From positions 47,160,501-47,224,500 of the forward strand of contig NC_091255.1 in NCBI RefSeq assembly GCF_042477335.2: a stretch of 64,000 bases of DNA, given 5' to 3'. The notes under the pieces are model-generated. The model worked only from the letters and a program-made list of their open reading frames with translations, ran no database searches and was not told where the DNA came from. Made by a program: the position numbers and the translations under genes. The DNA is from Ovis canadensis. Taxonomy: Eukaryota > Chordata > Mammalia > Artiodactyla > Bovidae. Positions 1 through 31,754 of the stretch are shown here, piece by piece. Every line of letters starts with the position of its first letter. Position 1 is the stretch's first letter.

Positions 1-1110
1 GAGAATTAAGGTATAATAAAACATAAAATCTCAGCGTTTACAACTTTTCACATCAGGGAGGTCAGGCTAGAATCCTTGATGAGGCCAGGTGCAACTATAA
101 CCTTGTACTTTTATGTCCTTTCTCAGTGTTAGTTGAGAAGGGAGTTAGATAGGAATGGGGAATTATCTAGAGGACTGTTGGGAAAAGATTCTTAGGGGAA
201 GCAGCTCCTCCCCATCATTAGATAATGAACAGATACCATTCTTTCCTCCAAGTATACTTTCAATGGAGAAATGTTCTTGCCATCACTCAAAATTTAATGC
301 AGTCTAGTTAAGAATTACAAGTTACCCTCTATAACCCAGTATCTCCAAAGTTGGGTACAGAAAAAAAATATTAGAACTCCTATTTATATTTATTTTTCAT
401 ATAATTGCTTTTTAATATCTATTTTTGTGTCTTATGATTACACAATATATGGGGTACAGTAGTACAGGTATATAATTTATCAACACATAGGGGTATGCAT
501 GATCAAAAATTTCTTACTGACGGGTGTGCAATCAGAAATGGTGAAAGGCCACATGGAGGCTAAGGTAGGAAAATGAAGGTCAGCCCTCATTTTACTTGTC
601 CAACATAAAGTAAGAAAGTGCATTTTTCCATAAAGTAGCCTGCAGGCATCTCACTGCACTAATAAACAGCAGGGTGAAAGAAAGGACCGTTTCTTAATCT
701 CAAGTTAGTGTTCTTTCCAAGTTTCGGGCCTAGGGGGGCAGAGGTGGGGAAAGAGTGTAAGCAGAAATTAAGTACACGCTGCAAACTAAAAAATCCAACT
801 TTTGGATAAGCCATTAAACAGACCAGATCATTAGCCTGAAAAATATGCACAAGACAGGACCGTCTCTAGCAGTTTCAGATTTCTCTGGACAGGAAACCTC
901 CTCCACGTAGTTCTTTCTCACTGCCTCATTTGCAGGAAATTGTTTCTCACTCATTTCCCATTGTACTACAGTAGAGCTTTTCCTTAGATGTGTCCTTCCT
1001 CTCCCCAACTCACACATCTGTCACCATACATACCAGCTTCTTTCAAACAGCTCATTTCACCTCCAAAAAGGTGACACCATCTAGAACCAAAAATGAAGCA
1101 GCAAAATGTT
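1..1110. other. Intergenic flank downstream of KPNB1
   Basis: AT-rich sequence past the presumed KPNB1 polyadenylation site. I see no exon with flanking splice sites and no young SINE. An A/T-rich stretch near 367-530 may be old LINE sequence, but I cannot name it. Confidence 0.5.
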
Positions 1111-1131
1111 GAAAATAAAAATAAAGCGGAC

Positions 1132-1137
1132 TTTATT
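1132..1137 (-). promoter_or_regulatory. KPNB1: Putative distal poly(A) signal of KPNB1
   Basis: AATAAA on the minus strand (TTTATT as printed), 3.04 kb after the stop codon. It is the last canonical hexamer I noticed before sequence that no longer looks like the UTR. Cleavage would fall near 1110-1120. Confidence 0.45.
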
Positions 1138-1964
1138 TAGAAGATAAAGGTGGTGGTATCAGTTTTGGTTAATAAAGTTGGGCTCAAGTGTTTTAACAGG
1201 TCTTTTACTGCCATCACAGACTGGCATGCCAAGGGCATTCTGAATGCCAATTACAGACGGAAGTTGTTTCAAAATTCAAGATGCTATCAAAAGCTGATGG
1301 AGTTTGAATTTTTCAAGTTGGACTAACACACTTTTATATAAGAGTGACTAGATTACTTGGTTCTGAAAATGAAAATACTATACTGAGCAATTCCCCTCTT
1401 CCACAAGTCCCTAAGGCAATGTTGCAGTTGCCTCTGACAGCCAAAATCTCAACATTTCAACAGAAGGGAGCTGGGAGGAACTGGGAAAATGAAAAGCAAA
1501 ATTAATAAATGTAATTGTAACTGATACAGGCAGCTGCCACTTGTGGCAAACCAAAGCCTAGTCTGATGCCTATTTTCTTCACATTTCACTGACATCTTAC
1601 CAGACGGTAATGACATTCTTGAAGGAATGTGCCAAGACTAGAGTGGGGAAGGCCCAGACAGTGAGTGGACAGAATGCATTTTGCATCCAGTTGCCTTAGG
1701 TGGTACAGTTGATTAAGGACAAATACCCAGTGGGAAGACCTACTAGCCAAAGGTAACTAGAAAAAGAGGATAATAAACGCATAACCAGTGCAAAGAAAAC
1801 TGCGAGGCACCAAGACCGCAAACCAACCAGCCCACTTTCCTCCTCTCCATCACTGAACGGATCTGGGAGAAAGCATTAGTAACAGCACTTGTCAACTGCT
1901 TCCCTGGAACAAAACATGACAAAACACACGGAAGGTTTTGTTTTCATCATGGTTCTCGGTGTAC

Positions 1965-1970
1965 TTTATT
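1965..1970 (-). promoter_or_regulatory. KPNB1: Alternative poly(A) signal candidate of KPNB1
   Basis: AATAAA on the minus strand inside the 3' UTR. It could end a shorter isoform with about 2.2 kb of UTR. No downstream U/GU-rich element was confirmed. Confidence 0.3.
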
Positions 1971-2828
1971 CTCCTGCTGTCTAGCTAAGCAGCCCACACA
2001 GGACAGAAATGGGTAGCACTGAGGAATGATCAGATTTTTTTTTCTCCCCAATATTCCTGCCCCCTCCCTAAGCCCTGACCAACCCTATCAGGAATGGTTA
2101 GTAGATCATCCTTTCCCTCAAGGAACAACTAAAATTTAAACAAGGCATTAGAAGGCCAGGCCTCTTCATAGGGCTTAGGAGCTGGTGTGAGCTCTTTATT
2201 CACAATGGAGCGTCTTTCCTTCAAACACCTGGATTTTTTTTTTTTTTTTGTACACTGGTTCATAGATCGGCACTTGACTTTGAACCTGGCACCAAAAGGC
2301 ACAATATCTGATACCCTGTACAAGAGCTATTAGAGATGCTGCCATATGGATGGGCAAAACTGAGCCAATCCCACGTATGAATGGAAGGCCTGAACAGGGA
2401 GTTGGCAAAGAGAAAAAAATGTAAGCCCATATTTTTTGCTAGAATGGAAGTAAAAGTGGAAAGTTAAGGTCTTATTTTTTAATCCTCCAAATACCAGGAA
2501 GCAATTTAAAATCTTCCTTGGTGCTTTTGAAAGCAGCATATTCAAAATGCCAGCAAAAACTCCTAATAATTGCAAAACCAAAAGGGGATCAAAGCTCACT
2601 GACATCCCTCCTTATTGCTGAAAGAGGCTAAAACCAAAATTCAAGGTGCCCTGTTCCCTTGTAAAAGGGAAAAAAATTGTCTGATTTAGTTATCATAGCA
2701 CATCACACTTTAAACAAAAATATTAAAGCGTGTGACCAGGGAAATGTTTTGACACCATTTTATTAATCTTCAACTTCAGTGGAAAAATATAACCTTTTCA
2801 AGTGCCATTTTCATCACAAGAGTTCTAA

Positions 2829-2875
2829 TGTATATATATGTGTGTGTATATACACACACACACACACACATATGT
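2829..2875. repeat. (TA)n(TG)n(CA)n microsatellite in the KPNB1 3' UTR
   Basis: Alternating purine-pyrimidine run containing an 18-base perfect palindrome (TG repeats, TATA centre, CA repeats). It reads almost the same on both strands, so the KPNB1 mRNA could fold it into a hairpin. Length is probably polymorphic. Confidence 0.9.
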
Positions 2876-4175
2876 ATTCTTTTGATCACTTGGTTTTGAA
2901 GTGCAGCAAGAGACCAATACCTCATTATAATCAATCAAATAAATGAGAACAGAAGGCCAAGCAGTTTCCAAATGGTTATTTTATCAGATTGTTTATAAAC
3001 ATTAATTTTTCCTTGTTTGCAATCCAAAATAGTTACCTGAAGTTTGCTGTTTGTATGTGTTTTTTGTTCTCAGTATCTGTTTTCTAAACTCTTTGGCACA
3101 ATTTTCTGGGGGCGTTCAGACTGCCACAATACATGTCAGGAGAGAACTTTTCTTTTGTGCTGCCAATTCTGAGCGTTTAAATTTTGGTTTGTTTGGGTTG
3201 TGGCATTCTTTTGAAGTCTGCATTCTTTATTTGTTAACAATGTATTTTTATTTTTTCTGTATTCTCTAACTCCAGAGTTGTTTTTTTTTCTCCCCCCACC
3301 CCACCCCCCACTTCTACATTCACAGTTGAACCATATTATTAGGAAAGGCGCCTTGATGAAAAGATCAGGATGGGAGCTCTGACCATTCGTCAGTGTTTTC
3401 CCTAAAATTAAAAAAAAGAAAATGAAAGAAAAAAAAACCCAAAAAACAAAACCTAAAGAGCGTCTTTCCTTTTTTTTTTTCTTCTCTTACATCTCTTGTG
3501 CTGCATCAGTAGACCGAACTTCAGTTAGTTTTATGAAATGCAACATCTAACCCCTTTTTTTTTCTGGGAAAAAGAAACTGCAATGACTTGAAGTTGAGAA
3601 TGTGGATACCGCCTCATTCACACACACTCATTCTCAGACTGTGAAGAACCCCTCACCCTCCTTTTAGCCGGCACGCATACAGTACCAGTACCATGTGGCA
3701 AAGGTACACCAAAGGTGGGCTTGAGACCCAGGCTCCGTCTCTCTCATCAGTAGCAAAGGCCAGGCTGCCTTTTACAGCAAAGCACCACAGCTGAACCCAG
3801 TCCCTCCTCCTCTCCCAAGCTAGTCATTCCACTCGGCACCGGCCAAAAGACAGAAAAGCTAGTTCTAGCCTCTCCTGGGACGAGAGCTTCCTTTTTTATA
3901 AGCAAGTAATTCCACTGTTTTTCACTTTTCCAAGATGGCCGACGTTATGGTTTTCTACGAAGTCAGTGCTTACTTAGCTCACTAACAGCACTGCTGTTGG
4001 TGGCTGCAGCTGCTGCTGTGGCAGGATTTTCAATATGGTGTGTTTTCAAGCCTCACTCACTCATTCTCTCATTTCCCAAACATTCAGCATCCGTGCACAC
4101 TCCTCACTTCCGGGTTTTTCAAAAGATTGGAGATTTCCAGTGGGGGTCTCAGGTTATCATCCCAATGGTAACAGA

Positions 4176-25041
<20,866 letters not shown>

Positions 25042-25290
25042 GGCGAAGGTGGTGGCGGCGGCGACTCCTCCTAAGACGACGGCCCGGCCTCTCGGGCGGC
25101 GGCTCTTAACTGGGGATGGGGGTTGGGGGTCGGGTGGGAAGGGAGGGTGGGGTGGGGGGCGGGGGTCACCACAAGCCCATTCACCGGCTCCCTCTTGGTA
25201 GTCGCTCCAGCTCCCCTTCCTTCCTCCTTTCCTTCCTTCCTCCCTCTTTCTAATTTGCTGCTGGCGGCGGCGGCAGCTGCTCCTCTGACG
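25042..25290 (-). other. KPNB1: KPNB1 5' UTR (extent inferred)
   Basis: Sequence upstream of the ATG matches the human KPNB1 5' leader as I remember it, including the purine-rich GGAAGGAAGG region (25210-25255) and GCC repeats (about 25260-25275). The transcription start cannot be fixed from sequence. Confidence 0.6.
25166..25180 (-). other. KPNB1: Tiny uORF (M-G-L-W-stop) in the KPNB1 leader
   Basis: Minus-strand ATG GGC TTG TGG TGA, with its ATG 139 nt upstream of the main ATG. Context GTGAATGG has G at +4 but weak surroundings. It lies within the leader if the start site is at or above about 25190. Confidence 0.55.
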
Positions 25291-25469
25291 GCGGGGGAGG
25301 GACCCCGGGGGCAGCTCAGAGCGCGGCTGGTGCTCGGGTGGCGGAGGGAGAAAGAAGGGAAGGGAGGCGGTAAGTGAACGGCGGCTCGCAGGGAGGGAGA
25401 GAGAGGGAGGGAGGAAGGCGGAGGGATATTCGGCCGGACCTCTCCGCGGCGGCACCGCGCTCCATGTCG

Positions 25470-25747
25470 ATTGGTTGCCGCCGTGGCCACGCGGAATCCC
25501 CAATTGGCCAGGCGGTCAGCGTTGAAGGGCCGCCTTGCGCCCATTTGCCCGCTGGTTTCAAGGCCCGGGGTTGGCTGGGCGGGTAGCAGAATGGGGCGCG
25601 CTGATTGGTCGAGAGGAGGGACATTGGGGTGAGGCAGGCCAGAGCCGGCCACTGATTGGATTGGCCTGCTAAAGGCCTTGAGCTCGGGCCGGCTGGCCGC
25701 TGGGAGGAGAATGGACCGAAGGTAAGACTCCGGACCCGCGTGATTGG
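25470..25747 (-). promoter_or_regulatory. Cluster of seven CCAAT boxes (NF-Y-type)
   Basis: ATTGG as printed, so CCAAT on the KPNB1 strand, at 25470, 25503, 25604, 25623, 25655, 25660 and 25743 (start positions). Two are almost adjacent (25655 and 25660). All lie 430-710 bp upstream of the ATG. Confidence 0.7.
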
Positions 25748-26069
25748 CTGGGATACTAGACGTTGATAGGATAGGGCACCCGACAAAACTGGGGAGAGGA
25801 GTTCGGGGTCGGGGCCGCGGAAAGGCGGGAGTCGACCCACCGCTTTAGAAGCCTGGCGCGGGGCACGACGGGACGCCCCCGGGAAGAGGCGGAGCTGTGT
25901 CCAGGCTGCGGTTGAGAAAGCGGCGTCACTCGGAGGGGCGTGTTGAGGGTTTCGCGGGCTCGAGCGGGGGAGGGGGGACCGTTAAAGCCCTGCACCGCGC
26001 CCACAGGAAGCTGCTTTAATGGCTAGGCCTACTTGGTACCAGGCTCTCTGCTGGAAAGGACCTTGAAGA

Positions 26070-26215
26070 CCGTGCGGTTCAACTTCCAATTTGCTGATGT
26101 GGAAACTGAAGCCCAGAGAGGGTATGCAACTTGTCCAAGGTTATTCAGCTGATGAGTGGCCTGATTGGGACTGGATTCGGGCATTCCTCACTGTCCTTAC
26201 AGGCCACTCCAAGGA
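26070..26215 (-). mobile_element. MIR SINE fragment
   Basis: GATGTGGAAACTGAAGCCCA, GAGAGGGTATGCAACTTGTC and CAAGGTTATTCAGCTGATGA match the reverse complement of the MIR core. Confidence 0.75.
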
Positions 26216-26740
26216 GGTGAATGCTAATGCAGTCCCTTTAGACCTACTTCTAGTTTGAGGCCTGCGCTGTTACAAGGTCAAACAACGTGGGTTGGATATT
26301 GGGATTCCTCCTAGATCTGCATCCATAGCTATCAGGTACTTGAAGGAATAGAAATGTTTCATCCTGCGAAGGTGCTCCTATTGTAAAGTTCTGGTCCCGT
26401 GAACCAGAAAGAATGTGTGTACAGGCATAAAGTTCTTAGACTTTTTTAGTTACAGCCCTGAAAGAAACTAATGAAAACTCTAACTTAGCAAAATGCACAT
26501 AAAGAAAAGGTGCGTACAGTTTTTCTTGACTTCCTTTACATTGGTATTGAGGCTTTGGGTGAAGAATTTCCTGAATTGTTACAGTTGCACCATATTGGCC
26601 TAGGGTTAAGTGGATGTAGTTAGCTTATAGAGCTCTTTACCGTATAACTTGAGCCTGTACGATAATTTCCCCTACTGTAGCCATACTGGGAAAACCTAGG
26701 AGCAACACCGTCCTTGCTGAGAAGTTCCAGCTAAGAGTTA

Positions 26741-26860
26741 GGACGTTTCCTGCTAGCCTAGCGGTTAGAATTAAGTGCTTTCACTGCCACGGCCTGGGTT
26801 CAGTCCCTGGTCGGGAGAACTGGACACTCCACAGGCGGTGCAGGGCAGCCAAAAAAGAAT
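26741..26860 (+). mobile_element. tRNA-derived CHR-type SINE monomer
   Basis: TTTCCTGCTAGCCTAGCGG head, GTTCAGTCCCTGGTCGGGAG B-box region, and end GGGCAGCCAAAAAAG. Confidence 0.85.
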
Positions 26861-27399
26861 CAGGAAAATTAGCTAGCTACCTTTAACCCTTAAGAAGGAA
26901 GAGGTCTTTCTCTGCCAGAAATAACGCATTTCTGAAATTGGAAATAGGGGAACACCTCCCTTACCCATCCTGTGACTAGTTAATTTCTGATGATTTAGGA
27001 ATCCTCATCTCAGCCTTTTGCTTCATCTATCAGCTGATGCAGAACTGCCCTGTGTGTGTAACTTTATTAGGAATCAATGAAGGTTAAGTGAGATGACATC
27101 TATGAAAACCTTTGAATTGTCTTTATGAGGATTACCCATATTACAAATGATCCGCAGTTCTGTTCACCAACTTTTTCCTGGCCTTTTACCGGTTTTCCCC
27201 TCTGCTCAGCATCAGTCATGATTCATGATACTACCAGTGAGGGCAAATGGATTTTCAGGTAGCTGGAATAAAATGCTAAGAAGAGAAATGTTTTGTAGCA
27301 AAGTTCCAGTCAAACATAAGACCCTTAGCATAACCAACTGATTTTTTTGTTGAACTAAGATAGGCGCTATGTAGTCCCTGTCAAAAGCACTCAGCATTA

Positions 27400-27640
27400 T
27401 GCATTCAGCAGATTTACTGAGGCACTTAGTACTCATTGACTGCCTGAGTTCATGAACCAACTCTGCCACTTCTTTAGCTTGTGTGATTTACTTTGCTTAT
27501 ATGTAAAAAGGGGCTAATAACTGTACCTGCTTCATAGAGCTTTTGGGAGGTCTTAGTGGGTTGGTAAGTCCTAGGATCACTGCCAGCATGTTATATATGT
27601 TATATATACATTAGCTATTATTTATTTAACATGTATTTTG
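27400..27640 (+). mobile_element. MIR SINE
   Basis: Diverged plus-strand MIR: CTGCCACTTCTTTAGCTTGTG, GTAAAAAGGGGCTAATAACT, GTACCTGCTTCATAGAGC, and a tail with CATTAGCTATTATT. Confidence 0.7.
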
Positions 27641-27719
27641 TAGTAAGCAAGTGGTTCTTGGTCCTTGGCCTGTTAGGAAAGGCCTATTAATTTAATCAGT
27701 TAATGTCACAAATAAATGT

Positions 27720-28200
27720 AAAGTTGTAAAAGTGAGAGATATAAAGAATGACCCAGCCAGGAGACTCAAGGAAAGAAAGTTTACCTGAGAAAGGGAAGAG
27801 AGTTACTCAGATGAAGAAGGGAGGAACACTGTGTGCAGAGACCCTGTAGTGGGAGGGAGCTTGGGGATTATAAGGAAGTGCAAGAAGGCCAGTAGGCCCA
27901 AAACATAGGGAACAAGCTAGTGTGCAGAGCAGGGGAAAGACCGTCTGAGACCCTTGAATGCCATGCAGATGCTTTTGTCTATATCCTAAGACCAAAGGCA
28001 GCTACTCAAAGGTTTTAAAAAGGTTGGTGATTGTAATGTAGAAGAGCAGATGAAAGGAAACCAATTAGAAGGCCATTGTAATAATCCTGATACAAGATGT
28101 TACTTGTAAAATGGAGAAGGGTAGAAGTAATAGTGGAAATAGAAATGGCCCTGAACTTGGAAACTGATGGAAGATTTCTGGGTGGTGATGCCACATGCAA
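27720..28200 (+). mobile_element. Old interspersed repeat, family not determined
   Basis: Segments such as GAAGGCCAGTAGG, AAAGGTTTTAAAAAGG and AAGGCCATTGTAATAATCC resemble an ancient mammalian repeat I know by sequence but cannot name safely. Confidence 0.35.
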
Positions 28201-28379
28201 TGTTAACCAAGTAGGAGGAATTGGCAGCAGTGCGGTTTAGTAGAATGTGGAGAGGTACACAGGCGCTTCAGGTTCTATCTCTTGAGCTGTGAATGGAGTA
28301 CATGGGTTTTAATAGGCTGTTCTCTATAACTTTTTGAATATCAGGAATATTCATGTCCAGTAAACAAATTGTGAAATTA

Positions 28380-28480
28380 AAGAGAGAAACTGGGTTTTAG
28401 TCTTACTCTTCCACTTCCTGCTGTCTGATCTTGAGCAAGTTACTTAATTCCTGAGGCCTGTGAAATGGGAAACTCGGGCA
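28380..28480 (+). mobile_element. MIR SINE fragment
   Basis: CTGTCTGATCTTGAGCAAGT followed by TACTTAATTCCTGAGGCC matches the MIR core. Confidence 0.65.
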
Positions 28481-29214
28481 CACCACTGGGTGGACTGAGC
28501 ATGAATGGGAGCTGTGAAGTGCTCGGTGCAAGTATCTCATTCTGGAATATGTTCACCAACATGTATTAAACAAGTGAATTGGTGAATGGATGAGATCAGA
28601 TGGCACTCCAGGCTCAGTCTCCCTGCTAACCCATAGAGCTTATATGTGAGGTGACTGACTGCGAGGGGAGAAGCTGTCAGACTGTGACCTGATGCCTTTT
28701 CTCCTAAGCAAAGGTGGCTGACCTTAGAGGGGCACATGCACCATATCCTTTCGGCCCCTGAGAAGTGGTGGTCTAGCTTTGTTAAAGGCACTTTATAACA
28801 TCTTAGACTTCATCTTTTCCAGCGTTCTTCACACTAGCACCTATGTGTACCATTGGGCAGCCATATCTCTTCGTCCTTCAGAAGTGCTCTCTGTCCTAGG
28901 CCTGTGCCTGCTTGGAGTTACCTCCTCGTCTCTCCCAGTCCTCAAGTTTGTGTCTTTGATCATTCATTCAAATACATGAGTTTATTAGATATACCCCCCA
29001 CCTCCCAGGTTATTTCAGGTGTAACATGGGGATGTGATGAAGTCCATAAAAAATGTGCAAACCAGATGTGGTCGTGGAGCTAAAATATCAGGAGGATAAT
29101 TTTTTCTGGCTTATGAGAATACTTAGACAAAGGGTCTTTAATCTGAACCTTGAAGGATTGGAGAACTTCATAAATAGATTGCAGTGAAGCCTTCTCTAAG
29201 ATAGTGCACATTTA

Positions 29215-29570
29215 TATCTTCACTTGTTAACTGTGATCTTGGAAATGCTTGTTTGATGCCTCTGTGTCTGTTTTCTCATCTGTAAAATGGGGATAGTAGT
29301 TTTAGCCAGGGTTGGCTTATGGGTATGAGACCTGTACAGCCACACATGTGCCTAGAAATGTTGGCCCCTCACTATGGTTTAATGCTCCGCTGTCACCATG
29401 TTGAAATTCTTAATAATTTTTTAACGAGGGACCCTGCAGATTGTGTCCTGATCTTGCTTTATAGGATTATTGCAAAGTCCTAAGAAGTTTAATACTTGTG
29501 AATTCCTTAGAACAGTGAGGGCCTGGCATATGATGAGGTTTCAGTAAACGCTAGCTGTTACTGTTACTAT
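29215..29570 (+). mobile_element. MIR SINE
   Basis: TTTTCTCATCTGTAAAATGG, GGATAGTAG, GATTATTGCAAAGTCC and CAGTGAGGGCCTGGCATATG follow the MIR consensus order, with an internal insertion or divergence near 29310-29440. Confidence 0.8.
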
Positions 29571-29647
29571 TATCCTTTGAACTCTTGTAATAATATAGCT
29601 CACAGTGTACCTTATAATTTTTTAGCATATGAATAACCAACAGAGGG

Positions 29648-29958
29648 CTTCCGTGGTGGTCCAGTGGCTAAGAATCTGCCTTGCAATGCAGGGGGCACTG
29701 GTTTGATCCCTGGTTCAGGAGGATCCCACATGCTGAGGGGCACCTAAGCCCGTGTGCAACAACTACCAAGCCACAATTGCTGAAGCCCATGTGCATAGAA
29801 CCCATGCTTCTCAACAGACAACAAGAGAAGCCATCGCATTGAGAGACTCCCACACTGCGACTGGAGAGTAGCCCCCCCGCTCACCACCCCTCGAGAAAAG
29901 CCTGTGCATGCCAGTGAAGACCCAGCACAGCCGTAAATACAAATACATGTTTTTAAAA
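29648..29958 (+). mobile_element. CHR-2-type tRNA SINE (long form)
   Basis: GGGCTTCCGTGGTGGTCCAG head, GTTTGATCCCTGG B box, body with AGAGAAGCCATCGCATTGAG and GAAGACCCAGCACAGCCG, A-rich tail. Confidence 0.9.
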
Positions 29959-29974
29959 GGAAATAATCAGCAGG

Positions 29975-30083
29975 GATTTTTTTGGGGGGTGGGGGAGCGG
30001 AATCTTCCCTGATCTGGGATCAAACCTGTGCCCTCTGCAGCAGAACTGTGGAGTCTTCACTACTGGACCACCAGGGGACTCTA
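29975..30083 (-). mobile_element. tRNA-derived CHR-type SINE monomer
   Basis: Minus strand: AGTCCCCTGGTGGTCCAGTA head, GTTTGATCCCAGATCAGGGA, T-run (printed) as the A-tail. Confidence 0.85.
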
Positions 30084-30325
30084 ACAACTAACATATATTT
30101 TCTAGTGCCTGTTCTATAATGGTACTGGATGGGTCACAGAGATGAATTAGGACAGTATTTCCTCCACTAGTTGATGGCATAAGGCGTATATGTTAAGCAT
30201 ACCTAGTTAGTAATAAGTAATATGTCATGAGTATAGAAATTTTTAAAAATAGATTTTTGGGTTCCACCTTCAGAGAACCTTATTAGTGGCTTTGGTATGG
30301 GACTTAAGAATCAGTTCCCCAGGTG

Positions 30326-30545
30326 ATGTTTTTTGGGGGGGAGCGTGAGGGGAGCTGTGTTGGGCCTTCCTTGCGGCATGCAGGCTTTTCTGTAATTGTG
30401 GCGTCTGGGGGCTTTTCTCTAGATAAGGCATGCAGGCTTATCACCCGCAGCATGTGGATCTTGGTTCCCCACTCAAGATCAAACCTGTGTCCCCTCCCTA
30501 CATTAGAAAGTGGATTCTTAACCATTGGACCATTAGGGAAGACCC
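30326..30545 (-). mobile_element. CHR-type tRNA SINE
   Basis: Minus strand head TCTTCCCTAATGGTCCAATG near 30545, GTTTGATCTTGAGTGGGG in the B-box region, remnant body with CATGCAGG blocks, T-run at 30329 as the A-tail. Confidence 0.75.
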
Positions 30546-30609
30546 TTCCCAGATGCTTTTAATGAACAGTCAAGTTTTGAACCATGGGCTTCAACGCCAA
30601 GGAGGTGAT

Positions 30610-30735
30610 GGTGGAGTAGAGGCAAAAAGCTTGGCATTGGAGTTGGTCAGGCTGGGGTTCACTTTCTACCATCTACTAGTTTTGTTACTTTGCATAGTTA
30701 CTTAGCTTCTCAGTTTCCTCATTTGTATACATTAA
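30610..30735 (+). mobile_element. MIR SINE fragment
   Basis: CTTGGCATTGGAGTTGGTCA, TACTAGTTTTGTTACTTTGC, then TTAGCTTCTCAGTTTCCTCA: MIR core. Confidence 0.75.
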
Positions 30736-30764
30736 AAACATTACTTTAAAGATGAAGGTTTAGG

Positions 30765-30925
30765 GACTTCCTTGGTGGTCCAGTGGCTAAGACTTTGAGT
30801 ACTGGAAGCTCAGAGTCTAGTGCAGGGAGCTATTAATAGAGTCCACATGCCACAACTAAGAAGTTCACATGCGGAAACTAAAGATCCTGCATGCCCAGTG
30901 CAGCCAAATAAATATTTTTAAAGAA
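30765..30925 (+). mobile_element. tRNA-derived CHR-type SINE
   Basis: GGGACTTCCTTGGTGGTCCAG-type head, decayed B box, AACTAAAGATCCTGCATGCC and an A-rich end. Confidence 0.75.
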
Positions 30926-31375
30926 GTAAAGATTAAATTTTAAAATGGTTGAAAAATCTGAGCACATAGTGGACACTTAATTATGTGGTTTTTCCTCTAG
31001 AAGTGGGAAGATGGTATCCTAGAAAGAAGCAGTCACAGAGGACTTCCTGGAGGAGAGGATAGTCCACCTCCATAAAAGCAGTATGGTTTTGATGGGGAGA
31101 AAGTGTAATTATACACTTTAGCAATAACCAAGATAGTAGGTGAATATTAGAGGAATGCTAAGTCATAAAATAATTGATGGGATTTAGTGATTAATTAAAT
31201 AGAAGAGAAATGCAAGGTGAATCCTCAGTCTTCAGCCTTAAATATTTTTGAGAGTAGTCACTTTAACAAGATCCTATATGGGAGCCAGGTTGGTGCAGGA
31301 AGGTGGGGTAGAGGATGGGGGAGAGGTCATGTATCCAGTTTCAGAAACATTAAGGGGACAGCCAAGGAAAACTAC

Positions 31376-31450
31376 ATTCTCTCTCGTTTTCTCTTTCTCT
31401 CTCTCTCTCTCTCTCACACGCACACACACACACACACGCACGCACGCGCG
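31376..31450. repeat. (CT)n(CA)n compound microsatellite
   Basis: CT repeats, then CA repeats, then a short CG-containing run. It abuts the head of a minus-strand tRNA SINE (31452-31502), so it probably grew from that SINE's 3' tail after body loss. Confidence 0.85.
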
Positions 31451-31451
31451 C

Positions 31452-31502
31452 TCGTGGTATTGGAAGCACAAAGTCCTAACCTCTGGGCTGCCAGGGAATG
31501 CC
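31452..31502 (-). mobile_element. tRNA SINE head fragment
   Basis: Minus strand reads GGCATTCCCTGGCAGCCCAG then AGGTTAGGACTTTGTGCTTC, the first 50 bases of a CHR-type SINE. Body and tail are replaced by the microsatellite. Confidence 0.7.
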
Positions 31503-31754
31503 CAGAGACTGTACATTCTTGATTGGGATCTGGGAGAAAGGCTGGAGCTTGGGGAAATAAGTTAGAAATCAGTAGATCAGAAACAATCATTGAGCTCCCA
31601 AGAATAAATTATGTCTTGAAGGACATAGGAAACAAAAGCAATAAAGAGATTTGGGGACTGGAATGGTGTTAAAAACTAGTGGGCAGTAAATGTGAGAGGG
31701 ACAAGAGAAGGAACAGAAGTAGAAAAAGAAATGGGGAGGGGAGTGTCCATAGCT

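Larger units (their letters stand above)
1115..4175 (-). other. KPNB1: KPNB1 3' UTR (exon 22, non-coding part)
   Basis: Exon 22 starts at 4176, after an acceptor AG at 4177-4178, and gives only the final A of the stop codon; everything below is 3' UTR. The first 250 or so bases match the human KPNB1 3' UTR as I remember it. The distal end is inferred. An AATAAA on the minus strand at 1132-1137 would give a UTR of about 3.06 kb. Other AATAAA hexamers at 1965-1970 and 2760-2765 could give shorter forms. The UTR also holds an alternating TA/TG/CA repeat (2829-2875) and several A- or T-runs. Confidence 0.7.
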
